The position numbers and the translations under genes were made by a program. The notes under the pieces are model-generated. The model ran no database searches. It was not told where the DNA came from and was given only the letters and a program-made list of their open reading frames with translations. From Bin87 sp965220265 (lineage in GTDB: Bacteria; Chloroflexota; Dehalococcoidia; Lucifugimonadales; UBA3495): a DNA stretch of 64,000 nucleotides. The stretch lies in contig CBDCPM010000004.1 of assembly GCA_965220265.1 (NCBI GenBank), positions 4,092,001 to 4,156,000 on the forward strand, given 5' to 3'. Positions 1 through 8,035 of the stretch are shown one piece after another. How positions within the stretch are numbered: position 1 is the first letter of the stretch; each line of letters begins with the position of its first letter.

Positions 1-492
1 TGACGGTTGATCCCAGCGGTGGCAGAATTCCACCGCGTCCTGGTACCACGGGTGGTCGATATAGCGGTCCCGGGCGTTACGGTCGCCGCCCGTGTGGTGC
101 GCATAATAATAAGTCTGAAACAGGCCGTGCTGCCTGATGACCCAGTAGGTCCGTTCAGACACGTACGGCCTGAGAACGGCGGCGGCCACTTCGCTATGGT
201 TGTGTGGAGCCAGCAAATCGCCAATGTCGTGCAACAGGGCGGCTACGATCATCTCTTCGCCGGCGCCATCCCGGTACGCGCGAGTCGCGGATTGTAACGA
301 GTGCGCCAGTCGGTCCACCTGGTAGCCGGCCAAGGAACCGGCGAGTCCACGCAACTGATCCAGCACGCGGTCAGCCGTGCCAGAGGCGAATTGCGCTTCA
401 AGGCGTTCCAAAAGTTCGTAGTCTTCGCGGGTCCCCGCAGCCATGCTGGTGAACGAGACGGTAGTCGCTGTCGCTTGGGACGCGTCGCTCAT
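1..492 (-). CDS. HD-domain metal-dependent protein, PhnZ-like (3' end outside window)
   Basis: The first 164 codons are visible; the gene runs off the left edge with no stop. ATG at 492. An HD-superfamily helical domain is readable: RLAHSLQSATRA (His64), LLHDIGD (His88-Asp89), then HNH around 97-99, RQHG (His122) and a terminal CHRWDQ (Asp161). This spacing of metal ligands resembles the HD oxygenases/phosphohydrolases related to PhnZ, with which the YYYAHHTGGDRN block also fits. The substrate cannot be told. The gene is divergent from the SDR at 573 across an 80-bp gap that should hold both promoters. Confidence 0.8.
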   Translation of the reverse strand, partial: MSDASQATATTVSFTSMAAGTREDYELLERLEAQFASGTADRVLDQLRGLAGSLAGYQVDRLAHSLQSATRAYRDGAGEEMIVAALLHDIGDLLAPHNHSEVAAAVLRPYVSERTYWVIRQHGLFQTYYYAHHTGGDRNARDRYIDHPWYQDAVEFCHRWDQPS

Positions 493-572
493 GAGCGTTC
501 TCCCATCGTGTAGTATGTTGTCGAATTGTACCATCGCTGCAGGGGCGTTCGGAGTTTAAAGGAGAACGGCAA

Positions 573-1412
573 ATGACGGACGAGAGGCGACTGCATGGGA
601 AAGTAGCGCTGATCACCGGCGGCGGCAGGGGCATCGGGCAAGCGATCGCCCGAGCTTACGCGGCGGAGGGGGCGATGCTGGCGTTGGCGGCCCGGACCGA
701 CGCCGAACTGCGGTCGACGGCCGAAGCGATCCGCTCGGAATTCGGCAGCGAGGTGACCACGGTCATCACGGACGTGAGGGAACGAGAGCAAGTGGAGAAC
801 GCCGTTTCGCACACGGTGGGCCGGTTTGGGGCCATCGACGTGATGGTGAACAACGCGGGCAACACGGGCGAGATAGGCCCTTTATGGAAGTTGGACCCGG
901 AGCGATGGGCCAATGTAATTTCGGTCCACGTGCTGGGCACCTTCTACGGTTGCCGGGCGGTGATACCAGGCATGCTTGAACGAGGCTTGGGCCGGATCGT
1001 AAACATGGCCGGCGTAGGAGGACCGAACGACACATCCTACGATGCTGCGAAAACCGCCATCGTCAATATGACGGAGAATCTGAGCGTGGAACTCGCCGGC
1101 ACGGGTATCACGGTGAACGCCATCAGTCCCGGTTCCATTCACACGCGAATGTGGGAAGAAGTCCGCGACATGGCCCTGGCCGCCGGAGACACGGAGTTGT
1201 ACCAAAAGGGGGTTCAGGTTACTTCAGGGGGAGGCGCCTCGATTGAACGGGCGGCGCAACTGGCAGTCCTGCTGGGGGGTGACGATTGCGGCGGGTTATC
1301 GGGCCGGCTCATCCGCGCCGCGCTCGACACCTTTGAGGAAATCCCCGCGCGGGTGGACGAAATCATGTCGTCCGATGCGTTGCTGCTGAGGCGAGTGGAT
1401 CTGGACGGCTAG
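573..1412 (+). CDS. SDR family oxidoreductase
   Basis: A 279-aa classical-length short-chain dehydrogenase/reductase, expected to catalyse NAD(P)-dependent oxidation or reduction of an alcohol/ketone. Rossmann motif TGGGRGIG (residues 15-22), NNAG near 93-96, YDAAK with the catalytic Tyr near 156, and the ISPG turn after it. The serine normally about 13 residues before the Tyr is absent: the segment reads VNMAGVGGPNDTSY. Start is ATG with AAAGGAG 12 nt upstream. The stop codon overlaps that of the convergent MFS gene by 4 bp (CTAG). The neighbours suggest uptake and oxidation of a small organic acid or alcohol, but the substrate is not readable. Confidence 0.92.
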   Translation: MTDERRLHGKVALITGGGRGIGQAIARAYAAEGAMLALAARTDAELRSTAEAIRSEFGSEVTTVITDVREREQVENAVSHTVGRFGAIDVMVNNAGNTGEIGPLWKLDPERWANVISVHVLGTFYGCRAVIPGMLERGLGRIVNMAGVGGPNDTSYDAAKTAIVNMTENLSVELAGTGITVNAISPGSIHTRMWEEVRDMALAAGDTELYQKGVQVTSGGGASIERAAQLAVLLGGDDCGGLSGRLIRAALDTFEEIPARVDEIMSSDALLLRRVDLDG

Positions 1413-2722
1413 TCGGCGGTTTCCGGAGACAGCGACGAACGGGTCTGAGGATGCACCGGCGGCCTGGCGAGAAGAAGGGCAAGAGCGGCGATCGCCCCCA
1501 AGACGGCGTAAATAACGAACGCGATGCCGTAGCCTCCGGAGAACTGGTAGACCAACCCGGATGCCACCGCACCGATGGCCTGGCCGAGAGAGGTGAAGGG
1601 TTCCGTGACACCACGGATGGTGCCCAGGGACTGACGCCCGAAAAAGTTCGCGTAGGCGACAGCGGGTACGACCAGGATGCCGGCGACGGCGAGACCGAAC
1701 AGGCCGGCGGCGCAGAAAGCCAGAGCAATCGTGTCCGCGACGACGAATAGCCCCGAGGCTGTGGCCATGACGAGGGCGACGATCGCGTAAGTATACGAAA
1801 CCCGCCTTTTCTCCACGACGCGTCCCCACAGGAGGCTTCCAATCCCGGTGCCGGCGCCGTTGACGACGATACTGAGCTGCGACAACGAAAGGTCGATACC
1901 TCGGGAACGCAGTAGATCGGCCTGGTACACGTTGGTGCCCGACTGCATTAGGAATAGAAGACCGGTACCTATGGCAAGAACCCACAGGGCCGGCGTGCGC
2001 AAAGCCTGCCGCGTCGTCCATTCCAATGCGGATTCGGTTTCGGCGACCCGTGAAACCGAAGCGTTGGCCTCGGTGGGTGCGTCCGGCTCATCACCATCGG
2101 GGAGCATCCCGACGTCCTCCGGACGCTGCGCGACCAGCAGGGCCGCGGGGGCCAATGCGATGGCGTACACCATCAAACCGAGAACTATCCAGGCGACCCG
2201 CCACCCATATGCTGCGCTCACCCACGTGGCCACCAGCGGAAAAGCCACCATGCCGCCCGAGTGGGACAGGAACAGCAGGCCCGTGGCCCGGCCGCGCTGG
2301 CGGACGAACCAACGGCCCACAACTGTCGCCGCGCCCACATTGAGCGGGACGCTGAACATGATGCGGCCAACGGCCATAGACGAGTACAAGATGGCGACGT
2401 GGACGGAGAGCCAAGCCATGGCGATGGTACTCAGGCCGATGATGATAAGGGCAGACACCAACACAGCCCGGGCTCCGTAGCGGTCGATAGCCCGGCCCAC
2501 GGGTGGGGATGCCCCGGTTGCCAGCAGGCCGCCGACAGCGGCGGAGCCGCCGATGAGCGCCCGGCTCCATCCGGTCTCGTCGGCGATGAGGGGCACGAAG
2601 ACAGCGAACGTCAAACTTCCCGCTGCGTTGCGGACGAACATGCTGCTGCTGGCGGTGCCCAGCACGATCCACCCGTAGAAGAACGGAGTTCGCTGGGAAA
2701 TGTAGGCGATCAGGACGTGCAC
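1409..2722 (-). CDS. MFS transporter, monocarboxylate/oxalate-type
   Basis: A 437-aa, about 12-helix major facilitator with a GTG start at 2722. The N-half opens with TPFFYGWIVLGTASSSMFV and carries the loop 2-3 signature GRAIDRYGARAV (RxxDRxGxR). The central loop is short and acidic (about residues 205-235), and the second half repeats the fold. The opening FYGWIVLG and overall pattern resemble the monocarboxylate/oxalate-formate branch. It probably moves a small carboxylate across the inner membrane. Convergent with, and touching, the SDR, so the two are neighbours but not one operon. Confidence 0.88.
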   Translation of the reverse strand: MHVLIAYISQRTPFFYGWIVLGTASSSMFVRNAAGSLTFAVFVPLIADETGWSRALIGGSAAVGGLLATGASPPVGRAIDRYGARAVLVSALIIIGLSTIAMAWLSVHVAILYSSMAVGRIMFSVPLNVGAATVVGRWFVRQRGRATGLLFLSHSGGMVAFPLVATWVSAAYGWRVAWIVLGLMVYAIALAPAALLVAQRPEDVGMLPDGDEPDAPTEANASVSRVAETESALEWTTRQALRTPALWVLAIGTGLLFLMQSGTNVYQADLLRSRGIDLSLSQLSIVVNGAGTGIGSLLWGRVVEKRRVSYTYAIVALVMATASGLFVVADTIALAFCAAGLFGLAVAGILVVPAVAYANFFGRQSLGTIRGVTEPFTSLGQAIGAVASGLVYQFSGGYGIAFVIYAVLGAIAALALLLARPPVHPQTRSSLSPETAD

Positions 2723-2734
2723 GGGGGCGAAGCC

Positions 2735-3349
2735 CTAATTGAATAACAGATTTAGTGCGGCGACGGTATCATCGCGAAATCGCGTCCAAGATTCCAATTG
2801 TTCAAGAGGACCGCTGACGGGCAGGTTTTGTAGCAGGTTGCGCCGCAGAGTAGGCAGATCCTGGCGCAAACCAACCCTTCGCCGGCCACGCATTTCGCTG
2901 GCATCGAGCAGCGCAGCGTTCAAGATTTCCCTCGGATTGGCCCGCCTCTCCACTACGTTGGGATCCGGCAGAGTTAGGGCGCGTTTGCCATCGGACTTGC
3001 GAACCGCTTTCCTGATCGCGAACTCATCCAATAGCAACCATGCTTCGGTCATCCGCACCGGGATAATTGGGACCCAGGGTTGGCCAAACGGAGCTTCTTG
3101 AACTGCCTGCGCAATTTCAAAGTGTCTCGCTTCCGGGCCGACGTTGTCGGCATCACGGTGAACAAACAGCAAGTCAAAATGGGGAGCCATACCCAGGCCG
3201 TTCCACACCTTATCAACCAGCGCTCGCCCTGCTGTAGAGGTCGCGAAGTCAACTTGCCGGTGACCAACAGAGTCGAGCAATCTTTGAATGTGGGACGCCA
3301 GAGGCGTATCAGTAGCACCTTCGCACACTAACAGGAATCGCATCACCAT
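2735..3349 (-). CDS. TOPRIM-like nuclease partner (DUF4276-like) of the adjacent ATPase
   Basis: 204 aa. The N-terminus has the TOPRIM layout: a hydrophobic strand ending in the acidic motif VCEGATD (Glu near residue 10), then LLFVHRDADN (DxD near 66-68), both expected metal ligands. A basic region follows (KSDGKRAL, GRRRVGLRQ). The start overlaps the end of the ATPase gene by 7 bp, so the two are translationally coupled. An ATPase with a separate TOPRIM protein is the composition of OLD/PARIS-type anti-phage units; the exact family here is uncertain (DUF4276-like or an unnamed relative). Proposed role: DNA or tRNA cleavage licensed by the ATPase. Confidence 0.72.
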   Translation of the reverse strand: MVMRFLLVCEGATDTPLASHIQRLLDSVGHRQVDFATSTAGRALVDKVWNGLGMAPHFDLLFVHRDADNVGPEARHFEIAQAVQEAPFGQPWVPIIPVRMTEAWLLLDEFAIRKAVRKSDGKRALTLPDPNVVERRANPREILNAALLDASEMRGRRRVGLRQDLPTLRRNLLQNLPVSGPLEQLESWTRFRDDTVAALNLLFN

Positions 3350-4779
3350 AGAGATTCCCAGAACTCTCTGGGGAAAGCAATCTGGGCCGTTTCCGGCGGC
3401 ACCAGGTACGATTGCAGCGAAAGCAAGTTTACTCCTTCACGGTCGGTGGAACACCTCCAAGTGCCATTGTACGGATAGCATTGAAGTAAATGCTCCACCA
3501 GAGTTCCCGATTGGTCGCGCACGGTGCGGCTCTTTGCCACCAGCAAGTCATCTTTTTCCTGCAATTGAACGAAGTAAGGCGAATGGGTAGCCACGATCAC
3601 CTGTCGCAGCGAGTTGTCAATCCCGACCGGGTCATCTGGATCAACCGCAATGTCGTGCAAGAGCCGGTTCATGGTCGCTAAGTTTGCGGGGTGCAGACCG
3701 TTTTCAGGTTCTTCCATGCAAAGCACGCCACTTTCGTAGAATACCTCCGCTAAAGCTACCAATGCTAAAAACCGCAGGGTGCCGTCGGAGATGGAATTTC
3801 CCCGAAGTTTGACCCCAGTATCCTCCTCGAGCTCCAACGACAGCAATTGCCGAACTTCGTCAGGGACCACGCGGACCATCTGCACAGGAACCAATGACGA
3901 CAGTCGAATGGAGACGGTTGCAAAAACGTCATCGGGCTGCTCGTCATAAAAGGGAGCCAGGCTCGCAAGATGTTGGAGAGTAGCCGGTATGTGCTCCCCG
4001 TTGGAAGCGATACCCGGAGGTTGCGTGTAACGATCCGGCCGGCGCATGGCAACGGGATCGAGGGCCAAAACCCGCCAGCTCTGCATTTCACGTCGCGCTG
4101 CCAAAATTGTTGGCGTGGCGGCGGTGTTTTCGGTGCCGATGATAGTACGGGTCGCTCCCTGAGCCGGCGACGGGCGGCCGCGACCATGAGAACCACCGTC
4201 TTGATGTACCACTATGGCGGCCTGTTCAGTCTCAGGATCAATCTGGGTAGATATGAACCCGCTACGAGCGTGACGCTTGTTGAACACCACGCTATCGCGG
4301 AATTTCGTTTTGCTGTGAGGAAATTTCAAGTGACGGGCCGCGCGTCCGGCAGTTATGGGGCGGAGTTCTTCCCTCTCGAGGGTAAGCCCGCCTAACTGTC
4401 CGATGCCTGGAGACGGTGGCTCGTACCGTAGTGCGATCTCATAGCGGAGAAAGGATGAAGACGCCTTGGCTTCCCGGCCGAAGTCATCTCGAACGTTTTC
4501 GCCGACAATCATCTCGGCGGCAAATTCCATGCGGTCAACCCGTTCGCCGCCGGAATGAAACAGCAGATCCCGGATATCTCCCGTTTCCTCGCCGGCGTTG
4601 CGAATTTGTAACGCGGCTTCGTTTATGGTGCGGTCAGTAAGTAGCGACAAGAAGCGGATGGCATCGAATATGTTGGACTTGCCAACGCCGTTGGGGCCGG
4701 CGATGCAGGTATAGGGGCCAAAATCGAGCGAGAAATCTACAAGGTTTTTGAATCCGTTGACTTCCAGCCTGGTCAGCAT
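3343..4779 (-). CDS. AAA/ABC-type ATPase (OLD-like, RecF/SMC fold), candidate defence ATPase
   Basis: About 478 aa from the ATG at 4779, which has GGAG 8 nt upstream; ATG 4791 and GTG 4809 are in-frame alternatives with poorer ribosome sites. N-terminal strand LEVNGFKNLVDFSLDF leads to Walker A GPNGVGKSN. The C-terminal lobe has the ABC-like signature SDGTLRFLAL, Walker B CMEEPENGLHP and the D-loop/His switch region VIVATHSPYFVQL. The middle (about residues 100-300) is a variable insertion as in OLD-type ATPases. The short TOPRIM-like gene follows with a 7-bp overlap. Expected to be a cytoplasmic DNA-sensing ATPase that controls the nuclease; the anti-phage role is inferred from this pairing. 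Confidence 0.85.
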   Translation of the reverse strand: MLTRLEVNGFKNLVDFSLDFGPYTCIAGPNGVGKSNIFDAIRFLSLLTDRTINEAALQIRNAGEETGDIRDLLFHSGGERVDRMEFAAEMIVGENVRDDFGREAKASSSFLRYEIALRYEPPSPGIGQLGGLTLEREELRPITAGRAARHLKFPHSKTKFRDSVVFNKRHARSGFISTQIDPETEQAAIVVHQDGGSHGRGRPSPAQGATRTIIGTENTAATPTILAARREMQSWRVLALDPVAMRRPDRYTQPPGIASNGEHIPATLQHLASLAPFYDEQPDDVFATVSIRLSSLVPVQMVRVVPDEVRQLLSLELEEDTGVKLRGNSISDGTLRFLALVALAEVFYESGVLCMEEPENGLHPANLATMNRLLHDIAVDPDDPVGIDNSLRQVIVATHSPYFVQLQEKDDLLVAKSRTVRDQSGTLVEHLLQCYPYNGTWRCSTDREGVNLLSLQSYLVPPETAQIAFPREFWESLW

Positions 4780-4837
4780 GATTGGCTCCATTGGTGGCAG
4801 CGGTCCCACCCTGGGGCGATTTTAGCACGGGCTTTCG

Positions 4838-6580
4838 CTAGGGTTGCTGAGCCATTTCGCAGGCGAACCATAGGGCGAGGCTGCCGGTGCGGTCGTCGTG
4901 GCCATTTAGGGCGGTGCGGTTCAGGTAGGCACGCGTATCGGGCATGACGCCGGTGCTGATACAACCGTCGACAACGCCGCCATTCTCGTCGATCCGTTCG
5001 GACAGGGCGCGCCAACAGGCCATCAAGCCGGCACTGTATTCGGCAGCATCGTCGGAAGGGAGCCAGCCGAGACGGAGACCCCTGGCCAAAGCGTAGCCGA
5101 CCATGGAGGTCGAGGTCAGTTCGCCCCAGGCACCGGGCAGATCGACGAGTTCACCGAAAGTTCCCATGGGTTGCTGGACGCGCATCAGGGCATTCAAGTG
5201 GCGGCGGTGACGCTCCAGGAGCGTTTCACGGGCGGGATGGTCGGCCGGCAGGTAGGTCAGGGCCTCGGCGTATCCGAGGGCCGCGAAGCCATTGCCACGG
5301 CTCCAGTAGAACGGAGCCGACCGGGCGTGACGGAACAGGCCGTTTGCCTCCTGAACGTCTCCGCCATCCAGAAGGAAGGTCGCGAGGAGGTCGGCGTATT
5401 TGGCGTCACCGGAAATGCGGTAGGCTCTGCCAAGCATTGCGCCGGTCATGAACATATCCTCGACACGGAAATCGGGATCACACGGCGCTGGGGCTTCGCC
5501 CGGCCCGCGAGCCACGAAGCGATCCGCGGCGTAGAAAAAGAGCCGGCGGTACTTTTCGTCGCCGGTGTAATCGGCCATACGGGCGGCCCAGACGACGCCG
5601 GCCAGCGCGGCACCGCCGGCATCAGCCAGATAAGCCGACGGATCGGCAGTGATAGGGTCTATCATCCGAGCGATGTCGTCGGTTGGATTGGGCAGCGTGT
5701 CGTCGAGGGCGGCGAGGCGGAGGCGTCCACTGATGCCGACGCCCTGGGTGTAGTTGACGGGGTCGAGGGCGTGGCCGTAGCGCCCTGCCAGGATACGGGC
5801 GAGTTCGATGGGAGTGCGACGACGGCGGGCGTCGAGAGCGAGGCGAGACCGGGAGGGCGGGACATTCGAGTCCTTGCTGGTCAAAGCCCAGAGGGACCGC
5901 AGGGCGTCGGAAAGGCCGGTCCAATGGGTGGTTAACCGCAGGGCAGGGATGACACCTGGGGAATCTTCGGATGGACGGCCAAGAGCAGCCACGAGCGAGT
6001 CGTCATCGGGCGCCTGGGAGGCGCCGAGGGCCACCGCGACCGGGTTGCCGGCGGCGGCTGAATTGGCCTCCCATAGCGGTTTCAGGGTGGATTCGTCGGA
6101 CAGGGCAACTTCGACAACCAGGTCCGGCGCCTGATAGCAAACCCACCGCCACAGGTATCGGCTCTCGGAACCGGTCTCGTCGGAGTAGAACCCGCCGTCA
6201 GGGGGGAATCCCTGGGTGAGATCAGTGGCGTTTCCAGAGGCGGGTTCCCAATCGCCGCCGGCGAGGGCGTCGGGGTTGCTGGCTGCGAGGGCACTGAGGG
6301 CGACGCCGGACGCGCCGGCAGCCGAGGACCGGGCAAACAAATCGAGAGCAGTGAGGATGCGCGGGGTGTCCATGGACTCACCACGCAGGCCAGCGACGAG
6401 CAAAATGGACGGGCGGTGCTCATCGGTGGCGAACGGCATGGAGCGAGTGTCGATCAAGGCCAGCATCGGGCGCAACAATGGCGTCAGGCCGACTGGGACG
6501 GTCTGCCAACGCTCCTGGCTGCGTTTGCGAGCCAGGTTCACCAGGGCGGCGTTGATATCGGTGGGGTGCATGGTGCTCAT
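4838..6580 (-). CDS. GH88/GH105-like (alpha/alpha)6 hydrolase with unassigned N-terminal domain
   Basis: 580 aa. Residues about 290-570 match the unsaturated rhamnogalacturonyl/glucuronyl hydrolase barrel: DPDFRVEDMFMTGAMLGRAY (the DDMFM-type catalytic Asp region), FYWSRGNGFAALGYAEAL (the W-RGNGW signature) and a terminal GDDRTGSLALWFA-like helix. The first 230 residues are not GH: ILLVAGLRGESMDTPRIL looks like a zinc-carboxypeptidase (M14-type) strand-turn but without its first His, so probably inactive or structural. No signal peptide is seen, so action is likely cytoplasmic on imported unsaturated oligosaccharides. The gene stands alone on the minus strand, divergent from the CoA-transferases. 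Confidence 0.78.
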   Translation of the reverse strand: MSTMHPTDINAALVNLARKRSQERWQTVPVGLTPLLRPMLALIDTRSMPFATDEHRPSILLVAGLRGESMDTPRILTALDLFARSSAAGASGVALSALAASNPDALAGGDWEPASGNATDLTQGFPPDGGFYSDETGSESRYLWRWVCYQAPDLVVEVALSDESTLKPLWEANSAAAGNPVAVALGASQAPDDDSLVAALGRPSEDSPGVIPALRLTTHWTGLSDALRSLWALTSKDSNVPPSRSRLALDARRRRTPIELARILAGRYGHALDPVNYTQGVGISGRLRLAALDDTLPNPTDDIARMIDPITADPSAYLADAGGAALAGVVWAARMADYTGDEKYRRLFFYAADRFVARGPGEAPAPCDPDFRVEDMFMTGAMLGRAYRISGDAKYADLLATFLLDGGDVQEANGLFRHARSAPFYWSRGNGFAALGYAEALTYLPADHPARETLLERHRRHLNALMRVQQPMGTFGELVDLPGAWGELTSTSMVGYALARGLRLGWLPSDDAAEYSAGLMACWRALSERIDENGGVVDGCISTGVMPDTRAYLNRTALNGHDDRTGSLALWFACEMAQQP

Positions 6581-6648
6581 AAGCGCTCTCGGAGATCAGG
6601 ATTGTGGTCAGGAAACATTATAGACGCAGCGAATTGGCCTTTCCGGTT

Positions 6649-6677
6649 TTGACACCGCGATTGGGCAACGATACATT
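6649..6677 (+). promoter_or_regulatory. sigma70-type promoter for CoA-transferase pair
   Basis: TTGACA (6649-6654), a 17-bp spacer and TACATT (6672-6677), 53 bp upstream of the ATG at 6731, on the correct strand. This is the best-matching housekeeping promoter in the first 10 kb. Confidence 0.6.
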
Positions 6678-6730
6678 GGCGGTACGCAGCCCGCGCGTTC
6701 CAGCAGCGCGGAGACGGAGACTTACAGCCT

Positions 6731-7978
6731 ATGCCTCGGTTCGACGAGTACACCGGCGAGCACCTGATACCGCCGTATCGGATACTGGACCTGACCGATC
6801 GACGGGCGGCGTTCTGCGGCCGGTTGCTGGCCGATTACGGCGCGGACGTAGTCAAGGTGGAGCCGCCATCGGGAGATCATTCGCGAACTCTCGGGCCGTA
6901 TCCCGGAGACGCACCCGACGCTGAGCACAGCCTGGACTTCCTGTTCTACAACACGAACAAGCGGTCGATCACGCTGGATTTGGAAACCGCGGCGGGACTC
7001 AGGCTGTTCCGGCGGCTGGCCGCTGAAGCCGACGTGATCATCGAGAGCTTCGACCGGCACTACCTGTCGGATCGGGGACTAGGGTATGACGCCCTGCGCG
7101 CGGACAACCCGGGGTTGGTGATGGCCTCGGTCACACCGTTCGGCTCGACAGGCGAATGGGCCGATTACACGGGCGACGACCTGGTGGTGATGGCGGCGAG
7201 CGGGTACATGCAGATCACCGGTGAGCCAGACGAGCCGCCGGTGCGACAGGGCAACGAACACAGCCACTACCCCGGGGCGCAGTACGCGGCCGTGGGGATC
7301 CTGGCGTCCCTCTATCACCGCGACTTCAACGGCGGAGGAGTAGGGCAGCACATTGACGTGTCTTCACAGGAGGCGTTGATCACCTACTACACGGACGCGC
7401 ATCCGGCGCTGCTGTGGCGCAAGCTGGGGCAGAACGTGACACGGGTGGGCACCAACTCTACGCTGGTGATTCCGCTGGGGGCGTACCCGTGCAAGGACGG
7501 CTGGATCGCCGCCGGGGTGATAACACCACGGGAATGGGACGCGTTGGCCGCATGGATTCACGAGGTGACCGGGAACGACGAAGTGCTCAACGAGGCATAC
7601 CGGGGCGGGAACCAGGACCGGGCGGAGCATATCGACATCATCACCGCGCTGTTCCTGGAGTTTGCGGAAAACTTCACGGTCCAAGAGCTGTTTCATGAGG
7701 GACAGCGGCGGAACCTGGTTTTCCTGCCGGTCAACGAAGTGGCGGACCTGCTGGCCGACCCGCAACTGGAGGAGTCGGGGTTCTGGTACGACATTGAGCA
7801 CGAAGATCCGTCGATCGGGACGGTGAAGTATCCGCTGGGGATATTCCACAGCGAGGAAGTGTCGGCGCGGCGCCGGCCGGCGCCGGCGTTGGGCGCAGAT
7901 AACCTCGCGGTGTACCAGGGCGAGTTGGGAATGACCGCAGAAGAAATTGCCAAACTGCGGGCCGACGGCGTCATTTGA
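6731..7978 (+). CDS. CaiB/BaiF family III CoA-transferase
   Basis: 415 aa, the usual family length. Opening RILDLTDRRAAFCGRLLADYGADVVKVEPPSGDHSR is the family N-terminus (quoted in part: LLADYGADVVKVEPP); KRSITLDLETAAG follows, then the ADVIIESF and GLGYDALRADNPGLV blocks. It should transfer CoA between carboxylates through an aspartyl-CoA thioester. The block that normally carries the catalytic Asp reads EHSHYPGAQYAAVGIL here, with His where Asp is usual, so the activity may differ. GGAGA lies just upstream of the ATG. A paralogue follows 57 bp downstream, and both are probably transcribed from the promoter at 6649. Confidence 0.9.
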   Translation: MPRFDEYTGEHLIPPYRILDLTDRRAAFCGRLLADYGADVVKVEPPSGDHSRTLGPYPGDAPDAEHSLDFLFYNTNKRSITLDLETAAGLRLFRRLAAEADVIIESFDRHYLSDRGLGYDALRADNPGLVMASVTPFGSTGEWADYTGDDLVVMAASGYMQITGEPDEPPVRQGNEHSHYPGAQYAAVGILASLYHRDFNGGGVGQHIDVSSQEALITYYTDAHPALLWRKLGQNVTRVGTNSTLVIPLGAYPCKDGWIAAGVITPREWDALAAWIHEVTGNDEVLNEAYRGGNQDRAEHIDIITALFLEFAENFTVQELFHEGQRRNLVFLPVNEVADLLADPQLEESGFWYDIEHEDPSIGTVKYPLGIFHSEEVSARRRPAPALGADNLAVYQGELGMTAEEIAKLRADGVI

Positions 7979-8007
7979 CACGCCGGGCCAGACGGCAAAC
8001 TCGGAAC

Positions 8008-8021
8008 ATTATCGCGATAAT
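8008..8021. promoter_or_regulatory. perfect 14-bp palindrome between the two CoA-transferase genes
   Basis: ATTATCGCGATAAT, a perfect inverted repeat 14 bp upstream of the second CoA-transferase ATG and overlapping the region before its ribosome site. Could be an operator or only chance; no second full copy was seen. Confidence 0.3.
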
Positions 8022-8035
8022 CGAGGAGCGAAGGA

